The translations under genes and the position numbers were made by a program. A stretch of 64,000 nucleotides of DNA from Dolichospermum planctonicum. Lineage in GTDB: Bacteria > Cyanobacteriota > Cyanobacteriia > Cyanobacteriales > Nostocaceae. Positions within the stretch are counted from its first letter, which is position 1; every line of letters starts with the position of its first letter. The DNA lies in the NCBI RefSeq assembly GCF_005402965.1, contig NZ_BJCF01000011.1, positions 32,265 to 96,264 on the forward strand, given 5' to 3'. Shown here piece by piece: positions 9,086 through 18,488 of this stretch. The notes beneath the pieces were generated by a model. That model was not told the origin of the DNA. It did no database searches and saw only the letters and a program-made list of their open reading frames with translations.

Positions 9086-10195
9086 ATGCGGATTTTACAT
9101 ATTACTAGTCATCTGCAAAAAATCGGCAATGGTATTGTCAATGTAGCCGTAGACTTAGCTTGTTTACAAGCACAAAGTGGTTTGGATGTTGCTGTAGCTT
9201 CTGCTGGGGGAGAATATGAAACATTATTAGCAGATTATGGTGTTAAACATTTTCACTTAAATCAGTCTCGGAAACCATTAAATCTGATTCAAGCTACTTG
9301 GAATTATCGCCGAATAATTAATGATTTTCAACCAGATATTGTTCATGTTCACATGATGACAGGAGTTATCTTAGCGGGAATTTTTAGAAAAAATCGAGAA
9401 TATCATTTAGTGTCTACGGTTCATAATGAATTTCAACATAGTGCTGTACTTATGGGATTAGCAGATCAGGTAATTGCAGTTAGTAATGCAGTGGCTAATT
9501 CAATGATTCGACGCGGTATTCCATCTGAAAAATTGCGAGTGGTTAGCAACGGTACTTTAGGAAGTCCTCGGCATAAAAAACTTCAAGATTATCAACCAGT
9601 AGCAATGGAATATCCATCTATAACTACTGTCGCTGGGATGTATAACCGTAAAGGTATTTCTGAATTAATTGAGGCATTTAAAATCATTGCCACAGATTTT
9701 CCCGAAGCACATTTATATTTAGTAGGAGATGGACCTGATCGTCCTGTGTTTGAGGCTATGGTGAAAAATACAACTTTAAATAATCGCATTCATTTTGAAG
9801 GATTCCAACCAGAACCACAACGTTATATGTTAGCCACAGATATTTTTGTTTTGGCTTCCCATTGTGAATCTTTTGGTTTAGTTTTGACGGAGGCACGGGA
9901 AGCTGGTTGTGCAATTATAGCTAGTAATGTAGATGGGATTCCTGAAACTTTAGATCATGGTCAGGCTGGGATTTTAATCCCACCTAAAGATATTGACACC
10001 TTAACTAATACTTTGACACAATTACTGAGCGATCGCCAACGCTTAAATAAGTGGAAATTCCGCGCTCAACAAAATCTACAAAGATTTCATGCAGCGCGAG
10101 TCAATGAAGAAACACTAGCTGTATATCGGGAATTAATGAGAAAATCCAATGTAATTGAAGTTATGGAAATCAGAGAATTAGTAACTGGTAAATAA
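9086..10195 (+). CDS. Glycosyltransferase family 4
   Basis: A 369-residue GT-B enzyme. The start is supported by GGAGAAGAG six bases or so before ATG. The acceptor-side start MRILHITSHLQKIGNGIV and the donor-side EX7E motif CESFGLVLTEAREAGC are clear. A GAGCGATCGCC HIP1 site lies in the 3' part. It ends convergently with the GT4 gene at 10413, with a palindrome between them. Acceptor and linkage are not predictable. Confidence 0.87.
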   Translation: MRILHITSHLQKIGNGIVNVAVDLACLQAQSGLDVAVASAGGEYETLLADYGVKHFHLNQSRKPLNLIQATWNYRRIINDFQPDIVHVHMMTGVILAGIFRKNREYHLVSTVHNEFQHSAVLMGLADQVIAVSNAVANSMIRRGIPSEKLRVVSNGTLGSPRHKKLQDYQPVAMEYPSITTVAGMYNRKGISELIEAFKIIATDFPEAHLYLVGDGPDRPVFEAMVKNTTLNNRIHFEGFQPEPQRYMLATDIFVLASHCESFGLVLTEAREAGCAIIASNVDGIPETLDHGQAGILIPPKDIDTLTNTLTQLLSDRQRLNKWKFRAQQNLQRFHAARVNEETLAVYRELMRKSNVIEVMEIRELVTGK

Positions 10196-10351
10196 ATAGC
10201 AAAGGAGAAGGAAAATCAGGGAAAATAATTATATCTTTTATATCTTTCATATCTTTTAGGAGTTTTTGCAAGAATTTTAAAAAATAAAATAGCGTGGAAA
10301 ACCATAGTCTTTCGGAATCAGGGTTTTGAGCTAATCTTCTGATCAAGACTC

Positions 10352-10384
10352 AGATCCCCGACCTCTTTAAGAAGTCGGGGATCT
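10352..10384. terminator. Near-perfect palindrome between convergent genes (copy 3)
   Basis: AGATCCCCGACCTCTTTAAG pairs with the following half ending TCGGGGATCT over about 14 bp. It lies between two convergent glycosyltransferase genes and is followed by CTTATT on the plus strand, so it can act as a bidirectional terminator. It is the most regular of the six related copies. Confidence 0.6.
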
Positions 10385-10412
10385 TATTGTTCACAAAGGA
10401 AATATTTCTCCC

Positions 10413-11561
10413 TTACAGGGGGAGTCTTTTTGTAGTTTCTGTGACAACATTAGGCATTATAGAGCCTATAGTTTTAATAAAGTTTTGGGCATAACGCTGT
10501 GTAGAGAATTGAAGAGCGCGTTGTCTTGCTGCTATTCCCGCAGATTGGGCAAATTCCTGGTCGTCAAGATAGCGAAGAATGGCTTCTGTTAGGGCTTCTG
10601 CATCGTCGTAAGCTGTTAACAGTCCATTTACCCCGTCAGTGATAATTTCCGTTGGACCACCAGCGTTACCAGCAATGACGGGTTTACCTAATGCCATTGC
10701 TTCAATAATCACAATTCCAAAGGGTTCTTGATCAGAAGCATGGACAAATACATCCATTGCTTGCACCCATTCTGGCACATTGCGCTGTAACCCAGCCATA
10801 ATTACTCTATCACCTAATTTTAGATCAGTGATTTGTTGATTTAAAAATTCCTGATAATCCGGTTCCAGATCATGTTTACCACCAACTACGACACAATGGG
10901 CATCAGGATATTTCGCTAATACTTTGGGCATTGCTGCTACTAGTACGTGCATTCCTTTCCAGCGTTGCAAGCGTCCGACAATGCCGATTAAAGGGACATT
11001 TAAGGGTAAACCCAGTTTTTTTCTGGCTTCTGCGGGAGAAGGCAAAATAGCAGGATCAAATCGCTCTAGGGCTACTCCAGGATAGACTAGGGGAGTTGGT
11101 CTGTGAGGCCAAATCCGTGCTTGTGCTTTTTGACCATCTTTTGAGAGTGTAACAATTGCTTGGGCTGGGATGAAAGTTGCTAACCGTACTAACCAAGTTC
11201 GAGCATCAGGAACTTCTAATTGATACCAAATAGCTGGTAAACCGGCTAACATTGCCGCTAAACCACCGGAAATATGGGTAATCCACATCCAGCTAACGAT
11301 CGCATCTACACTTTCTTGACGAGCGATCGCTGCTATGCGCAAAATAGTAGTCATAAATCGGTGAATTTGACGCAAACGGCCACTAATCACAACTCGCGTA
11401 TCAATACCCAGGTTTCTTACCTGCTCTACCATTGGTCCGTCTTCTAAAAATATTGCCAACCAGTCTACATTGGCATTACGTCCTTGTTGCATTAAATCCA
11501 AAAACATCATTTCACCACCGCCTCGCTGTTCGGCTAATGGCATGATAATCATAACTTTCAT
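10413..11561 (-). CDS. Glycosyltransferase family 4
   Basis: A 382-residue GT4 enzyme with the N-terminal glycine loop AEQRGGGEMMFLDL, a nucleotide-sugar domain containing VGRLQRWKGMHVL, and the EX7E motif QEPFGIVIIEAMALG. It is the last gene of the long minus-strand polysaccharide block, 122 bases after the Wzy-like gene. That spacer has a short copy of the ACCACAGATAAACGC repeat. It probably adds one sugar of the repeat unit. Confidence 0.87.
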   Translation of the reverse strand: MKVMIIMPLAEQRGGGEMMFLDLMQQGRNANVDWLAIFLEDGPMVEQVRNLGIDTRVVISGRLRQIHRFMTTILRIAAIARQESVDAIVSWMWITHISGGLAAMLAGLPAIWYQLEVPDARTWLVRLATFIPAQAIVTLSKDGQKAQARIWPHRPTPLVYPGVALERFDPAILPSPAEARKKLGLPLNVPLIGIVGRLQRWKGMHVLVAAMPKVLAKYPDAHCVVVGGKHDLEPDYQEFLNQQITDLKLGDRVIMAGLQRNVPEWVQAMDVFVHASDQEPFGIVIIEAMALGKPVIAGNAGGPTEIITDGVNGLLTAYDDAEALTEAILRYLDDQEFAQSAGIAARQRALQFSTQRYAQNFIKTIGSIMPNVVTETTKRLPL

Positions 11562-11683
11562 AATTTACACCTGAGCGGCTGATCGTTAATATTTCTGGCA
11601 AAAATCCTGGGTGGATTTTTTAACCACAGATAAACGCGAATGATTCACAAGATTTTTTCCAGTTAGATAATCTTGTCTTTTAT

Positions 11684-13132
11684 TTAAGTTTTGAGTCCCA
11701 TGTCTGGAGAATTTTGAGGATTTTGATAATACTTATGTGCGGCCATACAGATGGCAAAAAATCCCCACAAAATCATCCCGGAAACACTCAACATTCCACT
11801 ACCAATAATTAGTTGTGAACAAGAACTAATAGCAATAGCCCGAGCGGCACTAACAAAACTATCAAACCGCGCTTCCGTATATTGGCTAACAGTAATAATC
11901 ATTAAGATTAATCCGCCCATATAAGGAATAGCCCCCAACCACCCCAGGGTAAAAAACATATCTAAAATGCCACTATCAATGACAACTACTTCTATTTGTC
12001 CGGTTTTTTCGTTGACTTTCCAGATATTTCCTAAACCATTACCGAAACTATTAGTTAACGCTAAACCAAGATTCCTCTCATAACTGCCTGATCTATCTTT
12101 TAAACTGCCATCTTGTTGCAAATTAGCAAAAGTTTCTAATCGAGAATTTACAACTTTAGCAATTGGTTCTATAGTTAGCAAGGGGAGAACACACATGGAC
12201 ATTACTAAAATGATTGTAATTAATCGCATTTGAATTTTAGCTTTTACAGAACCCATAATCATAATTATCCCCAGTAACCAACCGCCCCAATTAGTCCTAG
12301 CTTGTGATAGCAAAAACGATAAATAGCCCACGGCTGAAGCGGGAAAAATTAACGGACCTGAACTGGTGAATAATAATAACAAACCTGCTTGCATAACGGC
12401 ACCAAATGGACCTACTGAATGCAGTGTACTCCAGACACGCATCCCAAAAGGGACAGGATTTCCAGAACTAGTAAAAAGTTTTGATTCTATTAGCCAAAAG
12501 CGATCCCACTCCGGTGCTACGACAAATTGATATATACCGTAAGTTCCTATCAGCAAAACACACCAGAGAAATACACGCTGAATATTTTGTTTATAGCTGG
12601 GATAATCTCGCCAGTTGATAAATAAGTGAAAAGCGAAAAGAATGGGACTCATCCAGTCTAGAAAACCCCGGATTACTGGAATTGGTTGATTGTAAACTAG
12701 ACCGATCAAAAAAGCATAGAATACTCCAATAAAACCCAAAATAAAAGGTAAACCTCCTTTACGAACTGCGCTAGGAAGATATTTTAAAAACGTGGCTATG
12801 GTGACAAATACTACTAAATAAGGTGCTATGAGCATTTGACGGGTAGGGTCCCAGCCAACACGATAGTCAACTAAACGAGTCAGCAAAGGTGAAAGAAACC
12901 AGATCCACCAAGTGAAGCCAATGTAAAGTAGGGAATGGCGCAAATACAAAAATACAGCCACTAAGAAAGCTGTTACCGGAAAAATTAGACGCAATAGGCC
13001 AGCACTAATAAAATAATTAGCTGTGATTAAAAATAGGAAGCCAAGAATGACTATCCAAGCCTGTGCTGTTCGTTCTTGAGGATAGAAGTTTTGTCGTAAA
13101 AAACTATTAAAAAGTATCGGTTTGGAAATCAC
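11684..13132 (-). CDS. O-antigen polymerase/ligase-like membrane protein (Wzy/WaaL type)
   Basis: A 482-residue, very hydrophobic protein with about ten predicted membrane segments and a long soluble loop around residues 320-380 (including DRSGSYERNLGLALTNSFG), the usual layout of Wzy polymerases and WaaL ligases. In these families the large periplasmic loop carries the catalytic Arg and joins lipid-linked repeat units. The start codon is GTG. It is the only polymerase-like gene in the polysaccharide block, so it is the best candidate for polymerising the repeat unit, which fits a Wzc-like protein being encoded upstream. Polymerase and ligase cannot be told apart by eye. Confidence 0.78.
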   Translation of the reverse strand: MISKPILFNSFLRQNFYPQERTAQAWIVILGFLFLITANYFISAGLLRLIFPVTAFLVAVFLYLRHSLLYIGFTWWIWFLSPLLTRLVDYRVGWDPTRQMLIAPYLVVFVTIATFLKYLPSAVRKGGLPFILGFIGVFYAFLIGLVYNQPIPVIRGFLDWMSPILFAFHLFINWRDYPSYKQNIQRVFLWCVLLIGTYGIYQFVVAPEWDRFWLIESKLFTSSGNPVPFGMRVWSTLHSVGPFGAVMQAGLLLLFTSSGPLIFPASAVGYLSFLLSQARTNWGGWLLGIIMIMGSVKAKIQMRLITIILVMSMCVLPLLTIEPIAKVVNSRLETFANLQQDGSLKDRSGSYERNLGLALTNSFGNGLGNIWKVNEKTGQIEVVVIDSGILDMFFTLGWLGAIPYMGGLILMIITVSQYTEARFDSFVSAARAIAISSCSQLIIGSGMLSVSGMILWGFFAICMAAHKYYQNPQNSPDMGLKT

Positions 13133-13182
13133 TTTGATCTCGATTTTGTATGAATAAAAATTTGGATGTTGGCAGTTTTTAA

Positions 13183-14142
13183 TTAATAGCCAAAATGGTG
13201 TTTATCAAGGTTAAATTTTGCCAATTCAATTCTATAATGTTGATATCCTAACCATCTTCCTTTTAAGGATGCTTGCAATTTTTTGGTAGCAAGTTGTCCT
13301 TGTTTGGGAAAAAGTCGCAGCCATTGACATATTCCTAAACTTTCCCTTGTACCTACTAAAACTGACCAAAATAAAAATACAATCCGACGCAAAGGAGAAA
13401 GATGTTCTAATAAAACTAGGGTTTCATTATGGACTAGGTTAATTAATGCAATGTCGTTGAAGTTGTGCCGTTGATCTTCATCAAAACGTTGGGCTGGATA
13501 GTGATCTACAGCAATACTGGGATCATAAATCATTTTCCAACCTGCTCGTTTTAAGGTCAGAGTAAAGGACATTTCAAAATGCACTTGTGCGCCAGTGCCT
13601 TTCATTCTTTCGTCAAAGCGTAATTTTCCAATAGCTTGGGTGCGGAAGCTCATATTCACACCTTTAAGAATATCAACTTCACGGGGTGCGCCAATTCCTA
13701 AATGATGATTGCCTATAACGCGCCCAAACCATTGCAATTTACCAACAACTGGTTGGTACTTGTCTTCTAGTTTTCCCCCTTGATAAATCCAATCACGGCC
13801 ACCAACTCCGCCAATGTGAGGATCAGCCAAGAAATGGGTATTAATTTTAACCAACCAGTCGGAATGGGGGGCCGCGTCATCGTCGGTGATGGAAAGAATG
13901 TCACCGTTGACTTTGACTAGTCCAGTGTTAAGGGCGGCCACTACTCCCGGCTGACTGACGGTAACGGTTTCTAGGGGTAGATGGTGGTGCTGTTGGGCGA
14001 GAAACTGCTGAGTTTCTGTGTCTGTATCCCTGATGACGACGATGGCCTGATCAACTGGTTTAGTTTGCTGTTCTAGGGCTTTCAGACAGCGGTACAGGTC
14101 TTGAGGACGGCGATAGGTGGGGATGAGAACTGTGTTTCTCAT
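13183..14142 (-). CDS. Glycosyltransferase family 2
   Basis: A 319-residue GT-A enzyme. It opens with the classic MRNTVLIPTYRRPQDLYRCL, has the metal/nucleotide acidic motif ITDDDAAPHSDW, and a downstream GGRDW loop. The start is fixed by homology of the opening strand, which means its first 83 bases overlap the 3' end of the upstream GT4 gene in another frame. Translation of the two is probably coupled. Donor and linkage are unknown. Confidence 0.87.
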   Translation of the reverse strand: MRNTVLIPTYRRPQDLYRCLKALEQQTKPVDQAIVVIRDTDTETQQFLAQQHHHLPLETVTVSQPGVVAALNTGLVKVNGDILSITDDDAAPHSDWLVKINTHFLADPHIGGVGGRDWIYQGGKLEDKYQPVVGKLQWFGRVIGNHHLGIGAPREVDILKGVNMSFRTQAIGKLRFDERMKGTGAQVHFEMSFTLTLKRAGWKMIYDPSIAVDHYPAQRFDEDQRHNFNDIALINLVHNETLVLLEHLSPLRRIVFLFWSVLVGTRESLGICQWLRLFPKQGQLATKKLQASLKGRWLGYQHYRIELAKFNLDKHHFGY

Positions 14143-15262
14143 GGTTGGTTAATTCCGCAAATATATTGAGATAGTTTTGTGCCATATTTGTCCAACTATG
14201 TTTTTCCGCTAGGACGCGGGCAGCTTGTGCCATTTGTTGACGGAGTGGGCGATCGCTGGCTAATATAGATAAACTAGCTGCTAAACTATCAATGTGATCG
14301 GTTTCTGGCAAGACAATTCCTGCTTCTGCTGTGACTAATTCTGCACCCCCTGTAGCGGTGGCTGTAATCACAGGTAAGCCAGAAGCCAATGCTTCTAGTA
14401 GTACAAGGGTGCAAGCTTCGTAACGGGAAGGAAATACAAAAAAATCTGCTGCTTGCATAATTTGGGCAATATCTCGACGATATCCCAAAAAATGTACTCG
14501 TTCACTGATACCTAAATTATTTGCCAATTCTAAAAACGGACTTCCTTTTGTATTGCCAACTACAGCTAAATGTAAATCAGCAACTTTTTTTAAAGCTTTT
14601 AATACCGTATCTAAATTTTTTCTCGGTGTGCGAATATCTCCGGCAAATAATGCCAAATTAACATTTTCCGGTAAACCTAATAGGCTACGAGAAGTAACAC
14701 CAGGAGTAAATTCTTGTAAGTCTACACCATTGACAATTACCCGAATTTTTTGGCGAGGTACACCAATGCTAACCAATTCTTCCGCTACTTTTTCGGAAAC
14801 AGCAATAATACTTTTAGCCTGAGAAAAAGCTTGTTTTTCCCAATAGGAATTAGCGGCGGTAAATAACCATTGATATAAACCGTAAAAATCTTTACGACTG
14901 CGAGAAATATGCACAGGCGATCGCCACCATGAACTATGAACAAAATGCACAGCATTTACATCTGCTGCACTCATAGTAATTGCACCATTGACTTTAATTA
15001 AATCCAAATTACCTCGATTTTTATCCAACCAAGCTGCACTTTTTTTCGCAAAAATGAAATTGCGGATAAATTCGCTAGGATAACCTTCCACTGGGATATA
15101 AATCCAATTAACTGCACGATTTTCTAATAATTCAGGGGCAACTTCACTGGCTAATAATGTTAATTGATAACCCCGACGAATTGCTTCTTGAGCTACTTCA
15201 TAATTAACTCGTCCTTGACCATCACCTTTTTTGATTTTGTGGGTAACAATACAAAGTTTCAC
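14060..15262 (-). CDS. Glycosyltransferase family 4 with a low-complexity tail
   Basis: A 400-residue GT4 enzyme with the acceptor-domain start MKLCIVTHKIKKGDGQGRVN and the donor EX7E motif YEACTLVLLEALASG. The catalytic domain appears to end near NYLNIFAELT. The last 28 or so residues (rich in H, S and P) are read from DNA shared with the start of the GT2 gene and look like a fortuitous extension rather than a domain. It lies 12 bases from the GT2 gene that follows on the 15-kb side. Confidence 0.87.
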   Translation of the reverse strand: MKLCIVTHKIKKGDGQGRVNYEVAQEAIRRGYQLTLLASEVAPELLENRAVNWIYIPVEGYPSEFIRNFIFAKKSAAWLDKNRGNLDLIKVNGAITMSAADVNAVHFVHSSWWRSPVHISRSRKDFYGLYQWLFTAANSYWEKQAFSQAKSIIAVSEKVAEELVSIGVPRQKIRVIVNGVDLQEFTPGVTSRSLLGLPENVNLALFAGDIRTPRKNLDTVLKALKKVADLHLAVVGNTKGSPFLELANNLGISERVHFLGYRRDIAQIMQAADFFVFPSRYEACTLVLLEALASGLPVITATATGGAELVTAEAGIVLPETDHIDSLAASLSILASDRPLRQQMAQAARVLAEKHSWTNMAQNYLNIFAELTNHEKHSSHPHLSPSSRPVPLSESPRTAN

Positions 15263-15274
15263 TTATTACCTCTC

Positions 15275-16261
15275 TTAAACATTCAAGATTTTATTTGTTA
15301 AATTGGGGGGAATAAAACTGATAATCAGGGCAGCTAAAGTTCGCAAATTAAATTTTTGTTCACTTAAAGTCTGCCAAAAATAACGGCGAGCATCTAGGAT
15401 TTTTTGATCTCGTAATAAGCCAATTCCTAGAGTTGTATTAGCTGCTAACCATTTTTTTCTAAAGTGGGAATTAAATTCCTTTAAACGTTCATCCTCCATA
15501 AAGACTTGATAACAGAAGATTTCACTTTTACCTTTACGAATTTTTGCTTGAACGTTACGTTTTCCACTGAGCATAGTATCAGTTTGTTCATGGGCGCGAT
15601 ATCGTGTTAATCTTTCTGGTTGATAGTAGACTCCATGGCCAGATATACAACAAAGATATGTTAAATATAGATCCCACATTCCTCCAACTTCTGGTGGAAT
15701 CATCTCCCAATTAATTAAACTATTACGAATTACAGCAGCCGCAGCGGTAGATATACTTTTATCAATTAGGCCAATTTTGTAGAAATTTTGATGAATTCCT
15801 GGGGTGATTTTATCTCGCTTAAATCCCCGTGAATTTTCCTCAGTTCCAGAATAATTAATTTGTCCTTGAGCGTCAATAATATATTGGTCGCAAAAAGCGA
15901 GAATTAAATCAGGATTTGCTTCTAAAGGGGGTACAAGTTTGACTAAAAAATCTTCATTCCACATATCATCATCATGGAGACTGGCAATATATTTACCTTG
16001 TGCCATTTTAAAAGCATGAAGTTGATTAGCTAACATCCCAATATTTTCTGGGTGTCGGTGAAATTTAATGCGTGAATCGTTAAATGATTCTATTAAAGAT
16101 GCAGGATTTTCTGAACTACAATTATCACAAACTATAATTTCAATATTTTCATAAGTTTGTTGAACTGCACTATTAATTGCTTGTTTCAAGTATTCTGGGC
16201 GATTATAGGTAGGGATAATAACGCTAACTAGGGGTTGTGTGAGTTGAGAATTAATAAACAT
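15275..16261 (-). CDS. Glycosyltransferase family 2
   Basis: A GT-A enzyme of 328 residues from the chosen ATG at 16261. That start is preceded by AAGGA nine bases upstream. A longer frame from 16297 would begin inside a palindromic repeat and is less likely. The opening LVSVIIPTYNRPEYLKQAI and the acidic motif SLHDDDMWNEDF are typical of family 2. It is part of the run of glycosyltransferases downstream of hepA. The product presumably adds one sugar to the HEP repeat unit. Confidence 0.86.
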   Translation of the reverse strand: MFINSQLTQPLVSVIIPTYNRPEYLKQAINSAVQQTYENIEIIVCDNCSSENPASLIESFNDSRIKFHRHPENIGMLANQLHAFKMAQGKYIASLHDDDMWNEDFLVKLVPPLEANPDLILAFCDQYIIDAQGQINYSGTEENSRGFKRDKITPGIHQNFYKIGLIDKSISTAAAAVIRNSLINWEMIPPEVGGMWDLYLTYLCCISGHGVYYQPERLTRYRAHEQTDTMLSGKRNVQAKIRKGKSEIFCYQVFMEDERLKEFNSHFRKKWLAANTTLGIGLLRDQKILDARRYFWQTLSEQKFNLRTLAALIISFIPPNLTNKILNV

Positions 16262-16287
16262 GATTGCAATTCCTTGATTTTTAATTG

Positions 16288-16318
16288 ATATCCCCAACTT
16301 CTTAAAGAAGTTAGGGAT
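16288..16318. repeat. 33-bp palindrome, copy 4, overlapping a stop codon
   Basis: An imperfect inverted repeat ATCCCCAACTTCTT/AAGAAGTTAGGGAT. On the minus strand it contains the TAA stop of the GT4 gene ending at 16311 and separates that gene from the next GT2 gene. Confidence 0.55.
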
Positions 16319-17444
16319 GTTTAAATTCAGTAATAGTTTGTGAGTAGATTTTTTCTAATTTGTGAATGTGAAGATCAAGAGAAAATTCTTGCTGAAACCA
16401 TTGTTGACCTTCTTCACCCATTAATCGGCTTTTGTGATAGTTTGTTGCTAATTCGTTGATGGCATCTGCGAGATTTTGAATATGATTAGGTGTAATTAAA
16501 ATACCTGTTTTACTATTTTGTACATATTCGGGAATACCACCAATTGAACTGGCAATTATGGGACGATAATGGGCATAGGCTTCTAGAGTTACTAGACCAG
16601 CGGGTTCAGGCCAAAGACTGGGAAAAACTACAGCTAAACACTGTTGATAAAGTGTTTTTAATTTGTCTTTATTACACCAACCATGCCAGGTAATACGCCT
16701 ATTCAAACCTATTTTTTTAGCTAATTGTTCCATCTTAGATTTAATCCAACCTTCACCAGCAATATCAAGATGAATATTGGGGTTAGTCTTTGCTAAAGCT
16801 TTGAGTAACCATTCAATTCCTTTATCGGGAACAATGCGACCAACAAACAAAATTCGCTGATTTTGATGAATTTCTTGAGTTAAAGATGTCGTGGGATATT
16901 TAGGTTGTTTTACACCACAGTGAAGTGTAATTACCCGATGAGGTGATAAACCATTATTAATAATTTGCTCCCGCACATAATTACTATTAGCAATTATAGG
17001 AATATTGATTTTTTTAGCATTGCTGAGAAAATCGTAACTACTCCGCCAATTTTGCCATATTTTTTCCGGTCTACGACTACCACAACCATCTACTAAATGT
17101 CCCCAAGTACAGCCAAGGGGGTGCATATTGCGATCGCATTTCTGTTGACGATTTGCTAAATATTTTGTGCCACTAGGACAGTAACTACAATGATTATGAA
17201 GTGTAAATATCGCCGGGCATTCTCCCCGCAATTCTGCTAAAAATTCTGGATCATGAAGGTGGAGTAATTTACATTGTCCTTGGTCTAAATTTTGGAAAGA
17301 ATTAATATGGTGATTACTCACTCCTAAGATTTCCGAATTTACCAAAGAAGCTATATAAGTTTCTAATCCACCACCACCTTTAATATTAGCAGCAGAACAT
17401 TGATATATTTTCTGTTGAGAAACTATTGCATGATTCATATTCAA
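16311..17444 (-). CDS. Glycosyltransferase family 4
   Basis: A 377-residue GT4 enzyme. The N-terminal part has a glycine loop (NIKGGGGLETYIASL), and a cysteine-rich stretch near residues 85-120 (HNHCSYCPSGTKYL and GCTWGHLVDGCG) recurs in a subgroup of cyanobacterial GT4 enzymes. The donor domain has LFVGRIVPDKGIEWLL and the EX7E motif PEPAGLVTLEAY. The cysteines could bind a metal, but this is not shown. Its stop lies inside a palindromic repeat. It is part of the hepA-downstream run. Confidence 0.85.
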   Translation of the reverse strand: MNMNHAIVSQQKIYQCSAANIKGGGGLETYIASLVNSEILGVSNHHINSFQNLDQGQCKLLHLHDPEFLAELRGECPAIFTLHNHCSYCPSGTKYLANRQQKCDRNMHPLGCTWGHLVDGCGSRRPEKIWQNWRSSYDFLSNAKKINIPIIANSNYVREQIINNGLSPHRVITLHCGVKQPKYPTTSLTQEIHQNQRILFVGRIVPDKGIEWLLKALAKTNPNIHLDIAGEGWIKSKMEQLAKKIGLNRRITWHGWCNKDKLKTLYQQCLAVVFPSLWPEPAGLVTLEAYAHYRPIIASSIGGIPEYVQNSKTGILITPNHIQNLADAINELATNYHKSRLMGEEGQQWFQQEFSLDLHIHKLEKIYSQTITEFKHP

Positions 17445-17506
17445 CTTCTTGATCTTATTGGTTATTAGCTATAACAGTTAACGGGAACTTAATTTTATAG
17501 TCAAAT

Positions 17507-18370
17507 TCAGCCAGAAATATCTAAATTCAACCAAAACTTATGTCTGACATCATTAACATAGTGTCTCAAAGCAATTTTCCTTTTATCGAACTTTTCTAAA
17601 TACTGAAATTGGTCATCAACACTTAAAATAAACTTGGTTTTATCCAGAGGCTTTGCCTGATTATTGTGCATAGCTAAATGCACTACAGTTTGTTCTGTAA
17701 AATAAACAGGTACATCTACAAATTCAGTAACACGCTCTAAAGAACTTACCCAATTTATTTGCTGTTTTAGTATAAAAAACCCTGCATTTACTGGATTTAA
17801 TTTTTCATGATTATGTAATATTATCCGTTCATCTAATGACGGTAAACAATCAGGTAAATACCAAGAATAACTATCATCTGAATCACATAAATTTACAAGT
17901 TCCTCAGCACCGGGAAAAAAGAGAATATCAGCATCAGTGTAAATTGTAGGTTTATCAATAGAAATTGAAGTTAATACAGCCAATCTTCTCCAAAATGCCA
18001 TAATCGCACGATGAGGATAATTTACTACGTAATTTGAAATAGGTTTAGGTATATCACCTATTACTAAATCTTTCCATTCAATAACATCAACACAGGAATT
18101 TATTCGGCGTAAAATATTACGAGAAGATGACGAATAGCTACCATCAGAAATGACAATAAATTTGTTAGGAATACCAACATAACGAATAAATGACCTAATA
18201 TTTGCTACTTGAATAGCGAAATCCCGTTCACAAGAAAAAGCATAGACATCTATATTGGCTTTTTTCTCTGGAGTCAGTGGAAAATTGACAATATTATTAA
18301 TGGCTTTATTATATAAAAAACGATGAATTTTTGCTTGAAATTTTGCAGAATGATAGCCTATATTTACCAT
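17507..18370 (-). CDS. GT-A-like putative glycosyltransferase
   Basis: A 287-residue protein. The central TIYTDADILFFPGAEEL has the DXD-type motif and flanking strand of GT-A nucleotide-sugar transferases of the GT8/GT77-like group. FIVISDGSYSSSSRNIL looks like the preceding strand and helix. No membrane segment is seen. It lies among glycosyltransferases downstream of hepA, which supports a sugar-transfer role, but no close family name is recognised. Confidence 0.6.
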   Translation of the reverse strand: MVNIGYHSAKFQAKIHRFLYNKAINNIVNFPLTPEKKANIDVYAFSCERDFAIQVANIRSFIRYVGIPNKFIVISDGSYSSSSRNILRRINSCVDVIEWKDLVIGDIPKPISNYVVNYPHRAIMAFWRRLAVLTSISIDKPTIYTDADILFFPGAEELVNLCDSDDSYSWYLPDCLPSLDERIILHNHEKLNPVNAGFFILKQQINWVSSLERVTEFVDVPVYFTEQTVVHLAMHNNQAKPLDKTKFILSVDDQFQYLEKFDKRKIALRHYVNDVRHKFWLNLDISG

Positions 18371-18488
18371 TGTTTTTATCCAAAAAATAAACAGAATACT
18401 TGATTAAAAGATGAAACTTAAGAGTGCAATTGAAATTTTTATATTGTTTCATTACACCTTGAATTTGTCTGATGCTTATGTACGGTAA

